Shown: positions 40,310 through 50,500 of the stretch, piece by piece
How positions within the stretch are numbered: position 1 is the stretch's first letter
Layout: each line of letters begins with the position of its first letter
NCBI RefSeq assembly: GCF_000372725.1
Contig: NW_005195940.1
Span: forward strand, 319,232 to 383,231
Reading direction: 5' to 3'
Origin: Emiliania huxleyi CCMP1516
Taxonomy: Eukaryota; Haptophyta; Isochrysidales; Noelaerhabdaceae
Length of the DNA stretch: 64,000 bases
Program-made: the position numbers and the translations under genes
The notes under the pieces: generated by a model
Databases searched by the model: none
The model's input: the letters and a program-made list of their open reading frames with translations, nothing else
What the model was told of the DNA's origin: nothing

Positions 40310-41130
40310 AATCGTCCACGTAAGGCTTAGGGAGTGCTTGGGGTGGCCTCAGGCATCCCCAAGGGAGTCGCAGCGGTGCCCCATAAGCAGCTTAGCGATT
40401 GTCGAACCTCGAAGCGCGTTCGTTTGAAGAAAGGCACACGGTACATCGGGCCACCGGAGAGTCACCGGTAAACTTCGACACTTTGAGGGGTGAGAGCGTG
40501 CATTATTGTGGCATATCATGTCACATAAGGTCGAGCTTGACCGCAGAAGCATCAAGAAGCGGATACTCCAGCTCGACTGTGCCGGCAAACTGCCTCCTCA
40601 CGCCGGCCGGCTGCCGGCAGCCGTCGCGGCCCGTGGCGTGCTCCAGAGAGGGAGAGAGGTCGAGTCCGCATGGCTCAGGCCGGCCAGAAGGTGTGTGGCG
40701 ACGGCACCGTGGCAGGAGTGCGGAGAAGAGCTCGCCGAACGCGAGCAGCGGAAGGCCGAAGTGTGCCAGCGCGAGAGCCTCGCGAACGGGTGCAGAAGGA
40801 GCTCGCCGTGACACGATGCCGGGCGGTGGTGGTGCTCTGGCGGCTGTGCACAGTGGGAAAGGTCAGGCTGCAACAGCGTAGCACGATGGTAGTGCCCCGC
40901 TGCAGCCTGGCCTGACATGCACAGGGCGAACAGAGACGGGACTATCATCGCCTGGCGCTCGTCTGGGCAAACTTTGACCGCCGCCCGGCTCGCCACGAGC
41001 ACGCAGCGACAAAATGATGACCGTGTCGAAGTTGAGGCTGGTCGAGAGGAAGAGGCTGCCGTGCGAGCCGGCAACTGGCTGGCTCGGCGTGAACGGCCGG
41101 CGGCGACTTTTTGCCGAAGAGCGTGCCTGC
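40310..41130. mobile_element. inverted copy B of the 37127-38065 element core
   Basis: Reverse complement of 37190-38005 with scattered changes (for example GACACGATGCCGGGCGGTGG against CCACCGCCCGGCATCGTGTC). The terminal inverted repeats seen in copy A are not recognisable here. It lies between the two 160-bp direct repeats. Confidence 0.8.
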
Positions 41131-41511
41131 CGAAGAGCGAGTCTGACTCAAAGTGCACGGAGTGGGCGCCGCCGACCGTCGGGAAGAGTCCGATGGGTGC
41201 CAGGAGGATCCATAGAGCGATGAAGGCGCAAATTGCGCCGCCGAAAGCGGCGGTAGAGGCCAGGACGTGCGCGTGGGCCGGTCGGGCCACGACCCGGGGC
41301 GAGCGATCGAGGGCCGCGGGGCTCGCCCCGCCGGCCGAGCGGTGCGAACGGCCGGTCGCCCGCTTCGGGTTGGACCCGCCGGGCGGTCCGGCGGCGGATT
41401 GCATGGCCGGGCGGGCCTCCGGGAGGCAGGCGGGGCCGCGACAGCGGCAGGGCAGAAAATCCCATTCGGAGAGCGTGTGGTCCGACCCCTCTGCTACTTT
41501 CAATGATAGGG

Positions 41512-41671
41512 ACAACAAAAGAACTCTCTCTCACAGCACACAGGCTCGACACAGGTGCGAGCTGGCGCGTGCTAGTACTATCACCGGCACACCACCGGAG
41601 CCGCCTAGGCGACTCCGTTAAGAACGGCAATGCACTTAGCTCCGTGCACAATGCCGCTGTCCCCGCACGCT
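41512..41671 (+). repeat. 160-bp direct repeat, right copy
   Basis: Partner of 40053-40210. Together they bracket 1.3 kb that contains element copy B. Confidence 0.93.
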
Positions 41672-41678
41672 AGCTCGT

Positions 41679-43300
41679 TCACCGTCTGCCACGCCACGGC
41701 GGTGTGGAGAACGACAGACAAGCGCTGCATCTGCAGCCCGTGCGCCAGTTCTTGGTGGTCCATGTGACCTCATCGAGGTGCTGAGCGTGCGAAAGTTTGT
41801 TACTCAGCTGGTCCGCCGCCTGCCGAAGAATTTTGCGGACGCCGTCCCCGAAGCCGCCGAACGTCTCGAAGTCGAGCAAATGCAGGTCGCAATTCTTCTC
41901 CCGCGCGAACCGGTAGTCGCCCTTCTCGTAGTGGGCCGTCACAGGTGCCCCCGCCTCCGCCTCCCCGTCACTCTCCCCCCCTCCTCCTCTTCCGCCGCCG
42001 CCGCCTCCGCGCCTCTGCATCCTCCGCCTCCCTCCCCCCCTCCCCCCCCCCTCCGGCCGCGGCCATGCAGCATGCCCTAACACTAAGTCGAGCAGCGCCC
42101 GCTCGGTGTTGCCGAAGGCGACAAAAGCCCCCTTCCAGCCGAGCCGATCACCACCCTTGCACGCAAGCGAGCTCGTAAGTTTCAAGTCGCCAACGAGGCG
42201 CACATGCCCTTTGCCGATGTTCGCCGCCGCCACACGTCAGGTTGTTTTGGGTTACTGTAACTGAGGTGTGCAGTCGGCTCCATCTCGATGAGCATGCCCC
42301 ACGCCGAGCGAAGGGTCTTGACGAGTCGTTTGAGCAGGTATTTGTGTCGTGTCGCGTGCTTCGCACGCGGGTTGACCATTGCGGCATCGCCGAGTTCTTC
42401 GTGCGGCTTGCCGTTTGGCGCCTTCTTGCCCGCCTCCACCGCCTGGCAGGCAACATCGAGCGGGAGGCCGAGGCGGCGCTGAACTGTAATGCGCATCGCC
42501 CACGTCTCCATCTTCATATCATCCCGCATGGGGATCGCATTCAGGAAGGCGCCAGCCCCCTCCTGGCTGACTGCGACGAACCGAATCGCCTCACGCCAGC
42601 ACTTGTGGTTCTTGCACCTGCCAGTCTTGTAGCGGCCGCCCCGCCGGGATGCCTCGCTGACGAAGGCTTCGGCGAGGGCGAGCCAGTTGTGATGGTGTAC
42701 GCCGGAGGTGTACCGCCGCTGCGCCTGCTGTAAGAACTCGCTGGTAGACGAGAACTCCGAAAGATGCAGCAGCTCCGCCGCCGGCGTAAGCTTGGGCGGG
42801 TGGTAGCGGCGCCGTGGCACCGCCTTGGTCTCCTGGAAGGGCCCGACGACGTCTTGGTATAGCGTGCGCCCATCCCACTTACGCCACGTCTTGCCGACCT
42901 CGTCGCGAAGGGCGCGGAGGCGTTTGTGAGCCTCCCGAAGCTCGTCGAAGCGCTCTCCCGGCGCGAGGGCCACGTTGAGGTCGCGGAATGGCTCGTGCAG
43001 CTCGCGTATCGACCGCGTGACGAGGGCCCACGTGCCGACCCACGCCGCCTCACGGATGTCCATGGCACTGGTCAGGCCCATACCGCCCATCTTGACCGGA
43101 AGTCGGGCCTGCTGAACAGCGACCCGCCACCGTGGGCTGTTGCGTCCGACCCGCGCGCCACCCACGAGGGTGTAGAGCGCCTCCTCCATCAGGCGGTCGT
43201 GCTCGCGCGCGGCGTCCTGGGTCACTGACGGCGGCAGTGCGAAGGAAGAAGGTGAGCGTGGTGTTAAAAAGAAAAGGGGAAGACGTTGGGCGTGCGCCAC
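41679..43300 (-). mobile_element. LINE-like reverse transcriptase, C-terminal part only
   Basis: A minus-strand frame (43300-42182, about 370 codons) has the motifs that follow the catalytic core in non-LTR reverse transcriptases. These are QQARLPVKMGGMGLTSAMDI, REAAWVGTWA, and FLNAIPMRDDMKMETWAM followed by VQRRLGLPLDVA. The catalytic palm itself is absent. A second frame (42233-41679) continues with KGHVRLVGDLKLTSSLACK and GAFVAFGNTERALLDLVLG, then after a low-complexity stretch HYEKGDYRFAREKNCDLHLL. The two frames overlap at about 42200, so the reading frame shifts there (a break or a short intron). It is a 5'-truncated, probably dead copy. It is unrelated in orientation and sequence to the endonuclease piece at 3.7-6.1 kb. 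Confidence 0.6.
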
Positions 43301-43396
43301 TGCGCGCGCCTGTCACTGAGGCCCCTCCCCGAAAGGCAAGTTTTAGCCACATGAAACCGAGACCCCTCCCCACCGCCCCGACCCCCCCACCCCCTT

Positions 43397-43500
43397 GCTC
43401 CCCTCCCCCCCTCGGGAGGGCCGAACTGAGGCGCCCGAGGGGACCCCGCAATTCCCTTCCCCCCTCGGAGGGCCGGACTGAGGCGTCGAGGGCCCCGCTC
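43397..43500. repeat. ~55-bp tandem duplication, same family as 30235-30345
   Basis: Two units of CCCCCCTCGG(G)AGGGCCG, CTGAGGCG and CGAGGG. 43301-43396 and 43500-43780 show no recognised gene. Confidence 0.85.
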
Positions 43501-43779
43501 TTTCCCTCGCATAGCGGCCACTCTTCGGATCGCTGGTCGAGCGACCCGGGGGATGCCCCGCGCGCCTGACCCAGGCGCGAAAACGAATCTGCGAGGCGTG
43601 GCCGCTCACGCGGCCCGATGGGGAGGAACGGGGCGAGCCCCCTCCAACCCACCCGCGCTAGGTCTCGGGTTTGACGCACGGGGTCACTCCCGCGAAACCC
43701 GTGAACTAGCCGGGGCAGTCGGAGAAGTGGCAACTCCGTGCACTGACGGTCGGCCGTCAGAAAACACGCCTCCGTGGCT

Positions 43780-43845
43780 CGGGTTACACCAATCCTCGCT
43801 ACCCAACGCGGCCAAAGGATATCCACCTCGAGAACCTCGAGAGAA
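43780..43845 (+). promoter_or_regulatory. dispersed motif upstream of the lipase maturation factor gene
   Basis: GGGTTACACCAATCCTCGCT, ACCCAACGCGGCCAAAGGA and ATCCACCTCGAGAACCTCGA in a row. The first two parts recur at 31501-31542, the third at 36606-36640. It ends about 70 bp before the start codon. It is either a mobile repeat or a shared 5' element. Confidence 0.35.
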
Positions 43846-43913
43846 AAAGAAAAGATTTCCGCGCTCCGCTTGGTTGCTGTCCGAGTCGAAAACCACATCC
43901 TCCACGAGCGCCC

Positions 43914-46454
43914 ATGTGCTCGCTGCTCGCATCATGTGATGCGTGGACTCTCCTCTCGACTGGCCTCAGCCTCTGCAACGTCATCAACTTCGTATCAATC
44001 GCGAACCAGATCTCGCTCATCGCTGGCAAGAAAGGCATCTCACCCTTTGCGGAGACGCTGAGCCAGATCAAGAGAGATTTCCCGACGACGCGCGCCCGCT
44101 GGCAGTTCTTTCCTTCGGTGTTTTGGCTGACAGGATCGAGCGACGCTGCTCTGCTGCTGGTGCCGCTGGTCGGCGCTGCCACCGCTCTGGCCAGCGCCGC
44201 CGCCTGTCTGATCGGCGTCGCCGGAGTGTTGCCATGCGCTCGCGTGGCGTGCTGGGCCATCTTGCGAAGCCTCGACCTGCCCGTCGGGCTGCTCTATCCG
44301 TGGGACGCGCTGCTGCTGGAGGCGGCCGCTTTCCACACCTTGCTGCCGTCGACGCCCGGCGTGCCGCCGCACCCGTGGGTCGCGGCGTCCTTCCGCTGGC
44401 TGCTCGCGCGCGTCATGCTTGGCTTCGGCAAGAAGAAGTTCCTCGGCACCGACGCCTCGCACTCGTGCTACATCAAGAACTTCCTCATCGCGCAGCCGCT
44501 CCCGTCGCCACTCGGCTGGCTCGCGTGCCGGCTGCCGCTCGGCCTCTTCCAGGCGGCCCTCGCGGTGATGTTCCTCGTGGAGTGCGTCGCGCCCGTCATC
44601 CTGCTCTGCGCGGGCGGCGCCGCGCGCGCAGGCGCCGCCCTCAGCATCGCCGCCCTCATGGTCGGCATCCAGGTCGGCGGGAACTTTGGCTACTTCAATG
44701 TGCTCACCGCGGTGCTGTGCCTCAGCGGCCTCGACACTTCCGCGAGCGCCCTCGACCCGCTGCCGCCGCTCTCAGTCTCGGAGGGCCTGCTGCGCGCGCT
44801 GCTGGGCGCCCACTTCGCGCTATCGTGCCTCTTCCTCCTCTTCGACTCGTGGTGCAGCACCGCGTGGCCCTACTGGCCTCAGCTCGCCCTCGCGCGGAAG
44901 CCGTGGGTGCAGGCCCTCGTCACGTCGTGCCGCCTCGTCGCCGACCAGCGGCTGCTGCACGCCTACGGTGTCTTCCCGCCCAACTCGAACCCGCCGGTCC
45001 GCATGGCCGCCGTCTTCGAGGGCCGCGCCGCTGGCGAGTCCGCGTGGCGCCGCTACGAGTGGCGCTATCTGCCCTCCTCGCCGCGCAGCGCGCCGCGCTT
45101 CGTCGCGCCGCACCACCCGCGCCTCGACCATTCGATCTTCTACGTGAGCCTCGGCGTGGGCCCCGACAACCTCCTCGCTAGCATCAACAGCCCGCGGCCG
45201 TACAGCTTCGCCAAGGACTCGCTCGTGCACCGCATCGCCCACCTCCTCCTCGACGGCAACACGCCCGCCGCGCGGCGCATCTTCCGCAACGAGCCCTTCC
45301 CGTCCTCAGCCGCACCGCCCGACCAGGTGCGCGTCCTGCTGCTCGCGCTCGAGCCGACGAGCGTGCGGGAGGCGCGCTCCTCCGGCGTCTACTGGACGGA
45401 GAGTGTCCTCGGCGAGCACTTGCCACCGATCCGCCGCGACGGCCCCACCCGTGCCCCACCCCATCGAGAGCGCGTCGGCCGGCGCCATCCGCTCCTCTTC
45501 CACCCCGACCTGCTGCCCGTGTGGCGCTCTCGCGTCCCCGAGCTCTCCCGCCTCCTCGCCGCGCCGCTGCCGCACAAGGAGCGGCCGGGGGCGGCGACAG
45601 CCAACGGCGTGCCCACGGCTACGCGCCGTGCGTCGCGCAGTCCGCTGCGCGCGCGACTGACGCCGAGCGGCAGCGGCGACAATGGCGGCCGCAACGGCGG
45701 TGCCAGCGGCGGCGGCGGCGGCATGAGCGCGCAGGACGCCGCGGGGCACTTGGCGGAGCTCAGCCTCGAAGGCCACGCGCATGCCGCCTCGCTCTCCCGC
45801 CTCTTCTGGGAGGACTTTGTGCCGTCCGTCGGCCGGGCGGGCGCGACTGCGTCGTGGGCGGCGGGCGAGGGCCTCGTCGCACGTGCCGAGGCGCTGCGGG
45901 CGCGGCTCGACGAGGCGGTCGCGCGCGCGACGCCGCGGCAGCCGGCGTCGACGCACGAGCTGGAGCTCATCCTCGGCGGCGTGGTGCTGCGCTTGCTGCC
46001 GCGCCTCGAGGAGCGGCACATGAGGCGCACGCTGCCGCGGCTTGGCGGCGCGGCGCCGTCGTACTTGCACCTCGTCCTCGTCGCGCATTGCCTCGTGCTC
46101 CGCGGGCGGCTCGCGACGTCGCGTTTTCTGCTGGGCGACGACAGCGCCCTCGAGGAGGTGACCATCGACGAGGTGCTCGAGCGCGGCCTGAGCTTCTTCT
46201 CTGTGCTGTGGACGGAGAAGCTGCTCTTTCACGCGACCAAGTACTTCGTCGCCGAGGAGATCCAGCGCAAGTACTCCACGCCGATGCAGTTTGGCCACCC
46301 GTCCCTGCTCCCCGGCGCGCTCGTGCTGCTGCCGCATCTGGCGGCGGCGCTGCGGCCGCTCGTCTGGAGCGAGGACGCGGCGGCGGCCTTCCCGCAGTGG
46401 CACCCGCCGCGCGCGTGGGCGGACTGGACGAGGCTTGAAGAAGTGGGCGGTTAG
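43914..46454 (+). CDS. lipase maturation factor family protein (LMF1/LMF2-like)
   Basis: Intronless, 846 residues, ending in TAG. LMF proteins are multi-pass ER membrane proteins that help dimeric lipases fold. Several hydrophobic helices fill residues ~60-330. Family landmarks are GLLYPWDALLLEAAAF at ~122, GGNFGYFNVLTAVLCLSGLD at ~254, and the lumenal block RYEWRYLPSSPRSAPRFVAP, HHPRLDHSIFYVSLG at ~380-415. Further on come RIAHLLLDG and, at ~454, FRNEPFPSS in the usual place of the family's NPF segment. The C-terminal third (after ~540) is long, Arg/Ala-rich and includes a Gly run; it has no counterpart I know in animal LMFs. The gene is unusually long and without introns, in contrast to its neighbours. 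Confidence 0.85.
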   Translation: MCSLLASCDAWTLLSTGLSLCNVINFVSIANQISLIAGKKGISPFAETLSQIKRDFPTTRARWQFFPSVFWLTGSSDAALLLVPLVGAATALASAAACLIGVAGVLPCARVACWAILRSLDLPVGLLYPWDALLLEAAAFHTLLPSTPGVPPHPWVAASFRWLLARVMLGFGKKKFLGTDASHSCYIKNFLIAQPLPSPLGWLACRLPLGLFQAALAVMFLVECVAPVILLCAGGAARAGAALSIAALMVGIQVGGNFGYFNVLTAVLCLSGLDTSASALDPLPPLSVSEGLLRALLGAHFALSCLFLLFDSWCSTAWPYWPQLALARKPWVQALVTSCRLVADQRLLHAYGVFPPNSNPPVRMAAVFEGRAAGESAWRRYEWRYLPSSPRSAPRFVAPHHPRLDHSIFYVSLGVGPDNLLASINSPRPYSFAKDSLVHRIAHLLLDGNTPAARRIFRNEPFPSSAAPPDQVRVLLLALEPTSVREARSSGVYWTESVLGEHLPPIRRDGPTRAPPHRERVGRRHPLLFHPDLLPVWRSRVPELSRLLAAPLPHKERPGAATANGVPTATRRASRSPLRARLTPSGSGDNGGRNGGASGGGGGMSAQDAAGHLAELSLEGHAHAASLSRLFWEDFVPSVGRAGATASWAAGEGLVARAEALRARLDEAVARATPRQPASTHELELILGGVVLRLLPRLEERHMRRTLPRLGGAAPSYLHLVLVAHCLVLRGRLATSRFLLGDDSALEEVTIDEVLERGLSFFSVLWTEKLLFHATKYFVAEEIQRKYSTPMQFGHPSLLPGALVLLPHLAAALRPLVWSEDAAAAFPQWHPPRAWADWTRLEEVGG

Positions 46455-47019
46455 ACGCGTGGAGGGATCCTAAAAAAGCCTGCGTCTCGTAAAAGTCCCT
46501 TCTAAGTGCCTCGGAGCCACACCGCAAACCCCCGCTCCCCGCCGGTAGAGTTCGGAGTCTCGACGAGCGAAGTCAGAGACGCGCTAGCATATGCCCCGAG
46601 TCAGTGCGCAATGGGCCCACATAGGTGACCCGCCCACTCGAGAATATGCGGCGTCCGGATGCTAGTGCTTGAGAGAAGGCGCACCAACAAGTCAACGCGG
46701 CACGGCCCGTTTATTGGCTGTCTGCGGAGATTCTGTCTCTCTTAGCACACACAGTGAGTCGTTACTCTGCATCGCTGGGGGGCGGCTCGCCGCCTCGGGT
46801 ACTCAGGTGCGAGGGTTGTGTGTGTGCGGGAGTTGGTTGTCGGGAGGGAGGGGCAGGCTGCTCACCAACGGCACCGGGCCAGTGCTTGCACTTTGAATGC
46901 CGCGTGGGGCTCCTGCCCGTGTCCCGGGCGTGGAGATGCGAGGGTTATGCATAGCGTCGCCCCCCCCTTGCCCCACCACTCGTGTGTGTGGAGACGTTTA
47001 CCCTGGATCTACCTTATAC
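46455..47019. other. intergenic, no gene seen
   Basis: 3' region of the lipase maturation factor gene and flank of the retroelement. GTGGAGATGCGAGGGT with GTCGCCCCCCCTTGC near 46930-46972 recalls 16948-16978. Confidence 0.45.
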
Positions 47020-47520
47020 TGTTGAAGACGGCACCGACGACCGCGCAGCCGCCTAGTCGACGGCCACACACACACACATAGTGTCCTTACCACTCAGGGA
47101 CTGCATCTGCGCAGTTTCGTACCGCTGCGGCGCGGTTTTGCAAAAACCGTTCTGCAGCGGCGCGGTTTTGCCCTTCACCTGCAGTCGTAGATCAATAGTC
47201 AAGGTGGGCCACAGGGCCGCGGGCCAGGACTCTTGTTTGTAAGTTTTGGCAGTCTATTTCTGCCACCTGCCAGTACTTTGGATACAGCTTGTGAGTGGTC
47301 ACTACCCCTGGACTGCATCTGCGCAGTTTCGTACCGCTGCGGCGCGGTTTTGCAAAAACCGTCTGCAGCGGCGCGGTTTTGCCCTTCACCCGCAGCCTGG
47401 ATTGATAGTCATTGTGGGTGTGGGGGCCGCGGGCCAGGACTTTTGTTTGAACAAAGTTTTGACAGTACATTTCTGTCGGGCCTTGGAACAGCTTGTGAGT
47501 GGTCACTGAAGACCTTCACA
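47020..47520 (+). repeat. 5' LTR of the Copia element (long form)
   Basis: It begins TGTTGAAGAC and ends CCTTCACA. It contains two copies of a ~210-bp block (about 47099-47300 and 47309-47520). GCGGCGCGGTTTTGC occurs twice in each block. Confidence 0.88.
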
Positions 47521-47563
47521 GTTGGTAGCGGCGGGGCAACGATCCCCGGGACATTACGACAAC

Positions 47564-50500
47564 ATGTCGTCGACGGACAAGCTGGTGATTCCGGCCTACA
47601 AACACGGCTCCGAGCGGGAGTTCAACGAGTGGTTCCGCAACCTGCGGACCGCGGCAAAGCAACACAAGTACCTCCTCGACATCATCGAGGTGGGCACCAT
47701 CCGGCCGGGCGCGGAGCGCGAGGCCGAGGCGGTCGCGCTGCACGTGCGCTACAAGAACATCGGCACTGCGGACGGCCTCATCCCGGCCATCATCGACAAG
47801 TACTTCGGGGACCTGGCGGTGACTCTGTCGCGCCAACTCTACGGTGCGCTGCAGAACGCCGTCAAGGACGACGACACGCTGGCCGAGATGTTGGCGGACG
47901 AGGACGCCGACCACTACGACGACATCAAGAAGGGCATCGCGGCGATGAAGTCGCTCATCGAGTCGGAGGACACGAACTCCAAGAACGTGCGCACGAAGGC
48001 GCTGCGCGCGGATCTCGAGAAGGCGTACTCCCCCGACGCTCTCAAGGACCTCACGTCCGCGAGCCTCGCCAAGTTCAAGACGGGCATCGAGCTGGCGAAC
48101 AAGTTCCTCAAGGGCTCCCAGTGGCACCTCCCCGACGAGGTGATCGAGGAATACATCCTCGACGCGATCGCCGCCAAGGGGGCCACGCTCGGCGCAAACA
48201 TGCGCGTGCAGATCGGCATGCAGCGCCAACTCGCCGCGCAATCAGGCAAGACGTACGGCCTCAAGGCGTCCACGCTCGCGATGCAGGGCATCCTCGACCA
48301 AGACAACGCGGACCGCGCCAACGAGGCCAAGGCGGCTGCGCAGGCGGCGTTCGAGGCGGAGATTGCCTCGCAAGGCGTGCTCAAGGAGAAGCTCGCGGCC
48401 GCCGAGTCCCAGGTCGCCGCCCTCCAGGCGCAGATCAAGTCCGACAAGGGCGGCGGGGACCGCGGCGGCCGCGCAGCCGCTGGGCGCAAGCCGTGCCCCC
48501 ACTGCAATGGGTTGCACGGTGGCAAGTGCATCGGCGACCTCATCTGCAAGGGGGTCCCTGTCGCCAAGGTGCTCGAGGAACTCCCCGACCGCATCGACCA
48601 CGAGGCGAAGGTGCGCATGGCCCAGTCCTCGTACAAGAAGGTGTGCGCCAAGTCCCCCGGCCGCACCCTCCCGCAAGACCCCTTCGCCAAGAAGTCGGAC
48701 TCCACCGCGGCCAACCACGAGGAGGTGCGGGCGGCGCTGGCCGACTCTGTCACCCGCACGTTCGACCCGGACGGCATCGTCGGCGGCTTTGTCGCTGGCG
48801 TCGGCACCGACCAGGTCGAGGACACCTTCCCCGACTCCAACCCCACCGACACGCTCGCCATCCTCAAGGCCAAGACGGCGGCGCGCAATGCGGCGGAGGC
48901 ACGGGCGCGCGGCGGGCTGTGGGTCAAGTTCACCTCGTTCGTCACCGCGCTGCCTCGCCCGTACATCGGCGCTTCCATCCTACTCGTCCTGCTCGCGTGC
49001 CTCATCCCGGTCTACATGGGCTCGCCTGCCTCGATCGGCACGCCTGTGGCCGACGCCGTGGACGAGCCCTCGAACATGGGCGTGATGGTCGAGTCCGTCA
49101 CCGCACTACCCCTCGAGCTGTCCACCGGGCCGGCGACTGGCTCAGGTGGCGGAGCAGAGTACGCCATCGAGGAGGACCCGCTCCAGCCGATCTACCGCAA
49201 GGTCGCGGGCGACATGTTCCGCGCGGTGAATAACATCGACGTGCCCAAGACGGTCCCGCTCGTCCTCTCGTACACGTGCATCATGCTCGCCATGTACGTG
49301 GCGCGCATGGACGCGATGCAGGCACACGCGCTTGTCGGGCATGTCAAGGTCGTCGACGCGTACGACACGACCGCCGGTGTGAACATGCCGGGATCGTATG
49401 CCGCTGGCGTCGACTCCAAGGCCGGCATGAACATGTTCCCGACGCCCGACTTCTTCCCTCAAGGGTGGCGCGAGCCCGAGAAGCCCATCTACATCCGCTG
49501 CGCAAACAACGACTACCTCAAGGCGAAGGGCGTCGGCACCGCGTACGCCTTCGCGCTGGCTGACCCGACCAAGCCGCAGGACACCAAGGTTGTGAACACC
49601 GAGTGGGTGAACGCGCTGTACGCGCCCGGACTCGCCATGCCTCTCGTCAGCGTCAAGGAGTGCAAGGCGCAGAACATCGTGGTCCGCTTCGACCTCTGCC
49701 CACCACGCCTCAACTACCCCTCCGGGCAGACCATCTACTTCGGGGAGGACTTCAACATCCACCTGATGCCGCTCGGCGCATCCGTCGGCGCCAACGCCGC
49801 CAAGGCCATCGTGCGCGGCAAGCCGGGGCGGCGCCCGACGGATGGCACCTTCTGGCGGCACGCCCTGTGCATCTCCGGCGACGCGCTAAAGGATCTCAGC
49901 AAGATCGCGGACGGCGTGCCAGACCTCTCCAAGATGGACCGCAACGAGGGCCTCGACGACGCCGCGCTGCAGGCGAACGCCAAGTACCACGCGCGGCGCA
50001 GCACCGGCCGGCCACTGGCCACTCGCTTCGGAGGCTCGTCGCACTACGACCTCTGGTCGCCCAAGGGTGTGGTAGGCGTCGATGGGCACCGCTACGCACT
50101 CATGGTCGTCGACGAGCACACCAGCACCATCACGCCGTACATCCTGCAGACCAAGGGCCAGACGCCTGCCTACCTGCGCAAGTACTTCGCCGAGAACGAG
50201 GGAAAGGACGGCCACACGTTCCGCGGAGGGGTTGCGTTCTGCGACAACGAGGTCGTCCTCAACTCCAGCGCCGTGCGCGAACTCTGCCTCAAGTACGGCA
50301 TCACCCTCCGCAACAGCTGCCCCTACGAGCCGTGGCAGAATGGGGCGTGCGAGCGTGCGAACGCTACCTGCGGCAGGATCGTGCGGGAGATGATGGCGCG
50401 CGCAGGGGGGCATGGCGCCACCCAGCTCTACCAGTACTGGGGCTACGCCTGGGTGTACGCGGCCACCATCGCCAACGCCACCTTTGCCGTGCGCGACACC

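Noticed and set aside
49142-49861. Long minus-strand frames opposite the Copia polyprotein
   Set aside because: Antisense shadows of the GC-rich coding strand. No independent motif.
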